NCBI GenBank assembly: GCA_964486935.1
Contig: CAZAPG010000064.1
Span: 1 to 30,515 of the forward strand
Source: CAZAPG01 sp964486935
GTDB lineage: Bacteria > Chloroflexota > Anaerolineae > 4572-78 > J111
Direction of reading: 5' to 3'
DNA: 30,515 nt
Below are positions 30,479 through 30,515 of the stretch, piece after piece. Numbering within the stretch: position 1 is the first letter of the stretch; the number at the start of each line of letters is the position of its first letter. The position numbers and the translations under genes are program-made. A model generated the notes under the pieces. The model saw nothing but the letters and a program-made list of their open reading frames with translations, did no database searches and was not told the DNA's origin.

Positions 30479-30515
30479 TCAATTGCCCGTTGTTTGGGCA
30501 AATCTGGTTAAAATC
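30461..30515. repeat. Right copy of 55-bp terminal inverted repeat
   Basis: This is the exact reverse complement of bases 1-55. Inward of base 30461 the right and left sequences resemble each other only in the heptad units and then diverge into different genes. Confidence 0.97.

Noticed and set aside
1..30515. The whole window as one 30-kb transposon bounded by terminal inverted repeats
   Set aside because: The interior consists mostly of ordinary chromosomal genes (rpsA, guaB, clpC), and the repeat length coincides with an assembly k-mer. Two elements sharing a leader explains the ends better.

Overview
The window is a bacterial chromosome fragment, most consistent with a Chloroflexota (Anaerolineae-like) member of a metagenome. 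That placement is inference from gene content (SpoIIE/STAS partner switching, LysW-like zinc ribbons, DHH phosphoesterases, an actinobacterial/chloroflexal-type isocitrate/isopropylmalate dehydrogenase) and from AGGAGG-type ribosome binding sites; there is no rRNA or other marker to prove it. A run of 10 N at 21326-21335 shows that this is a scaffold with one unresolved gap.

Edges. The first and last 55 bases are exact reverse complements. Both lead inward through GTACAAG-type heptad repeats into a recombinase module. The left module (1-3027) is a small unknown ORF, a tyrosine recombinase and a large serine recombinase. The right module (28768-30515) is one different large serine recombinase. 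The identity stops at exactly 55 bp, a common de Bruijn k-mer size, so the contig very probably ends where two related mobile elements share their leader. The elements would continue outside the window.

Core, left to right. (1) 3175-6536, plus strand: a SpoIIE-type phosphatase fused to an RsbW-like kinase domain, two STAS antagonists and a CheY-like receiver, together a partner-switching signalling module without an adjacent sigma factor. (2) 6593-7348, minus: a sugar phosphate isomerase/epimerase-like gene. (3) 7465-11736, minus: ridA, rpsA (ribosomal protein S1) and clpC, i.e. housekeeping and proteostasis. (4) 12074-13534, plus: guaB, convergent with an isocitrate/isopropylmalate-type dehydrogenase (13551-14633, minus). 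(5) 14778-16451, minus: an operon of a tandem LysW-like zinc ribbon protein, a YitT-type membrane protein and a second LysW-like protein, closed by a terminator. (6) 16792-21505, minus: a response regulator with a degenerate receiver, DHH phosphoesterase, CorA, an N-formylglutamate amidohydrolase-like protein and a second DHH paralogue. (7) 21644-28580, minus: a FadR-type regulator followed by five enzymes (FAD-linked oxidase, a GlcF-like partner, a tagatose/psicose-epimerase-like protein, a Tm-1-like/UPF0261 protein and a creatininase-family hydrolase). This looks like an inducible catabolic cluster for an unidentified hydroxy-acid or sugar-acid substrate.

Most unusual points: the GlcF-like protein keeps the whole fold but has lost essentially every iron-sulfur cysteine; the regulator that opens this cluster has a near-consensus promoter whose -35 box is built from the stop codon of the right-hand recombinase, with a FadR-type operator just downstream; and two unlike recombinase modules share one iteron-bearing leader. 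Several small inverted-repeat (MITE-like) elements lie in the intergenic spaces. No tRNA, rRNA, CRISPR array, phage structural gene or conventional IS transposase was seen.
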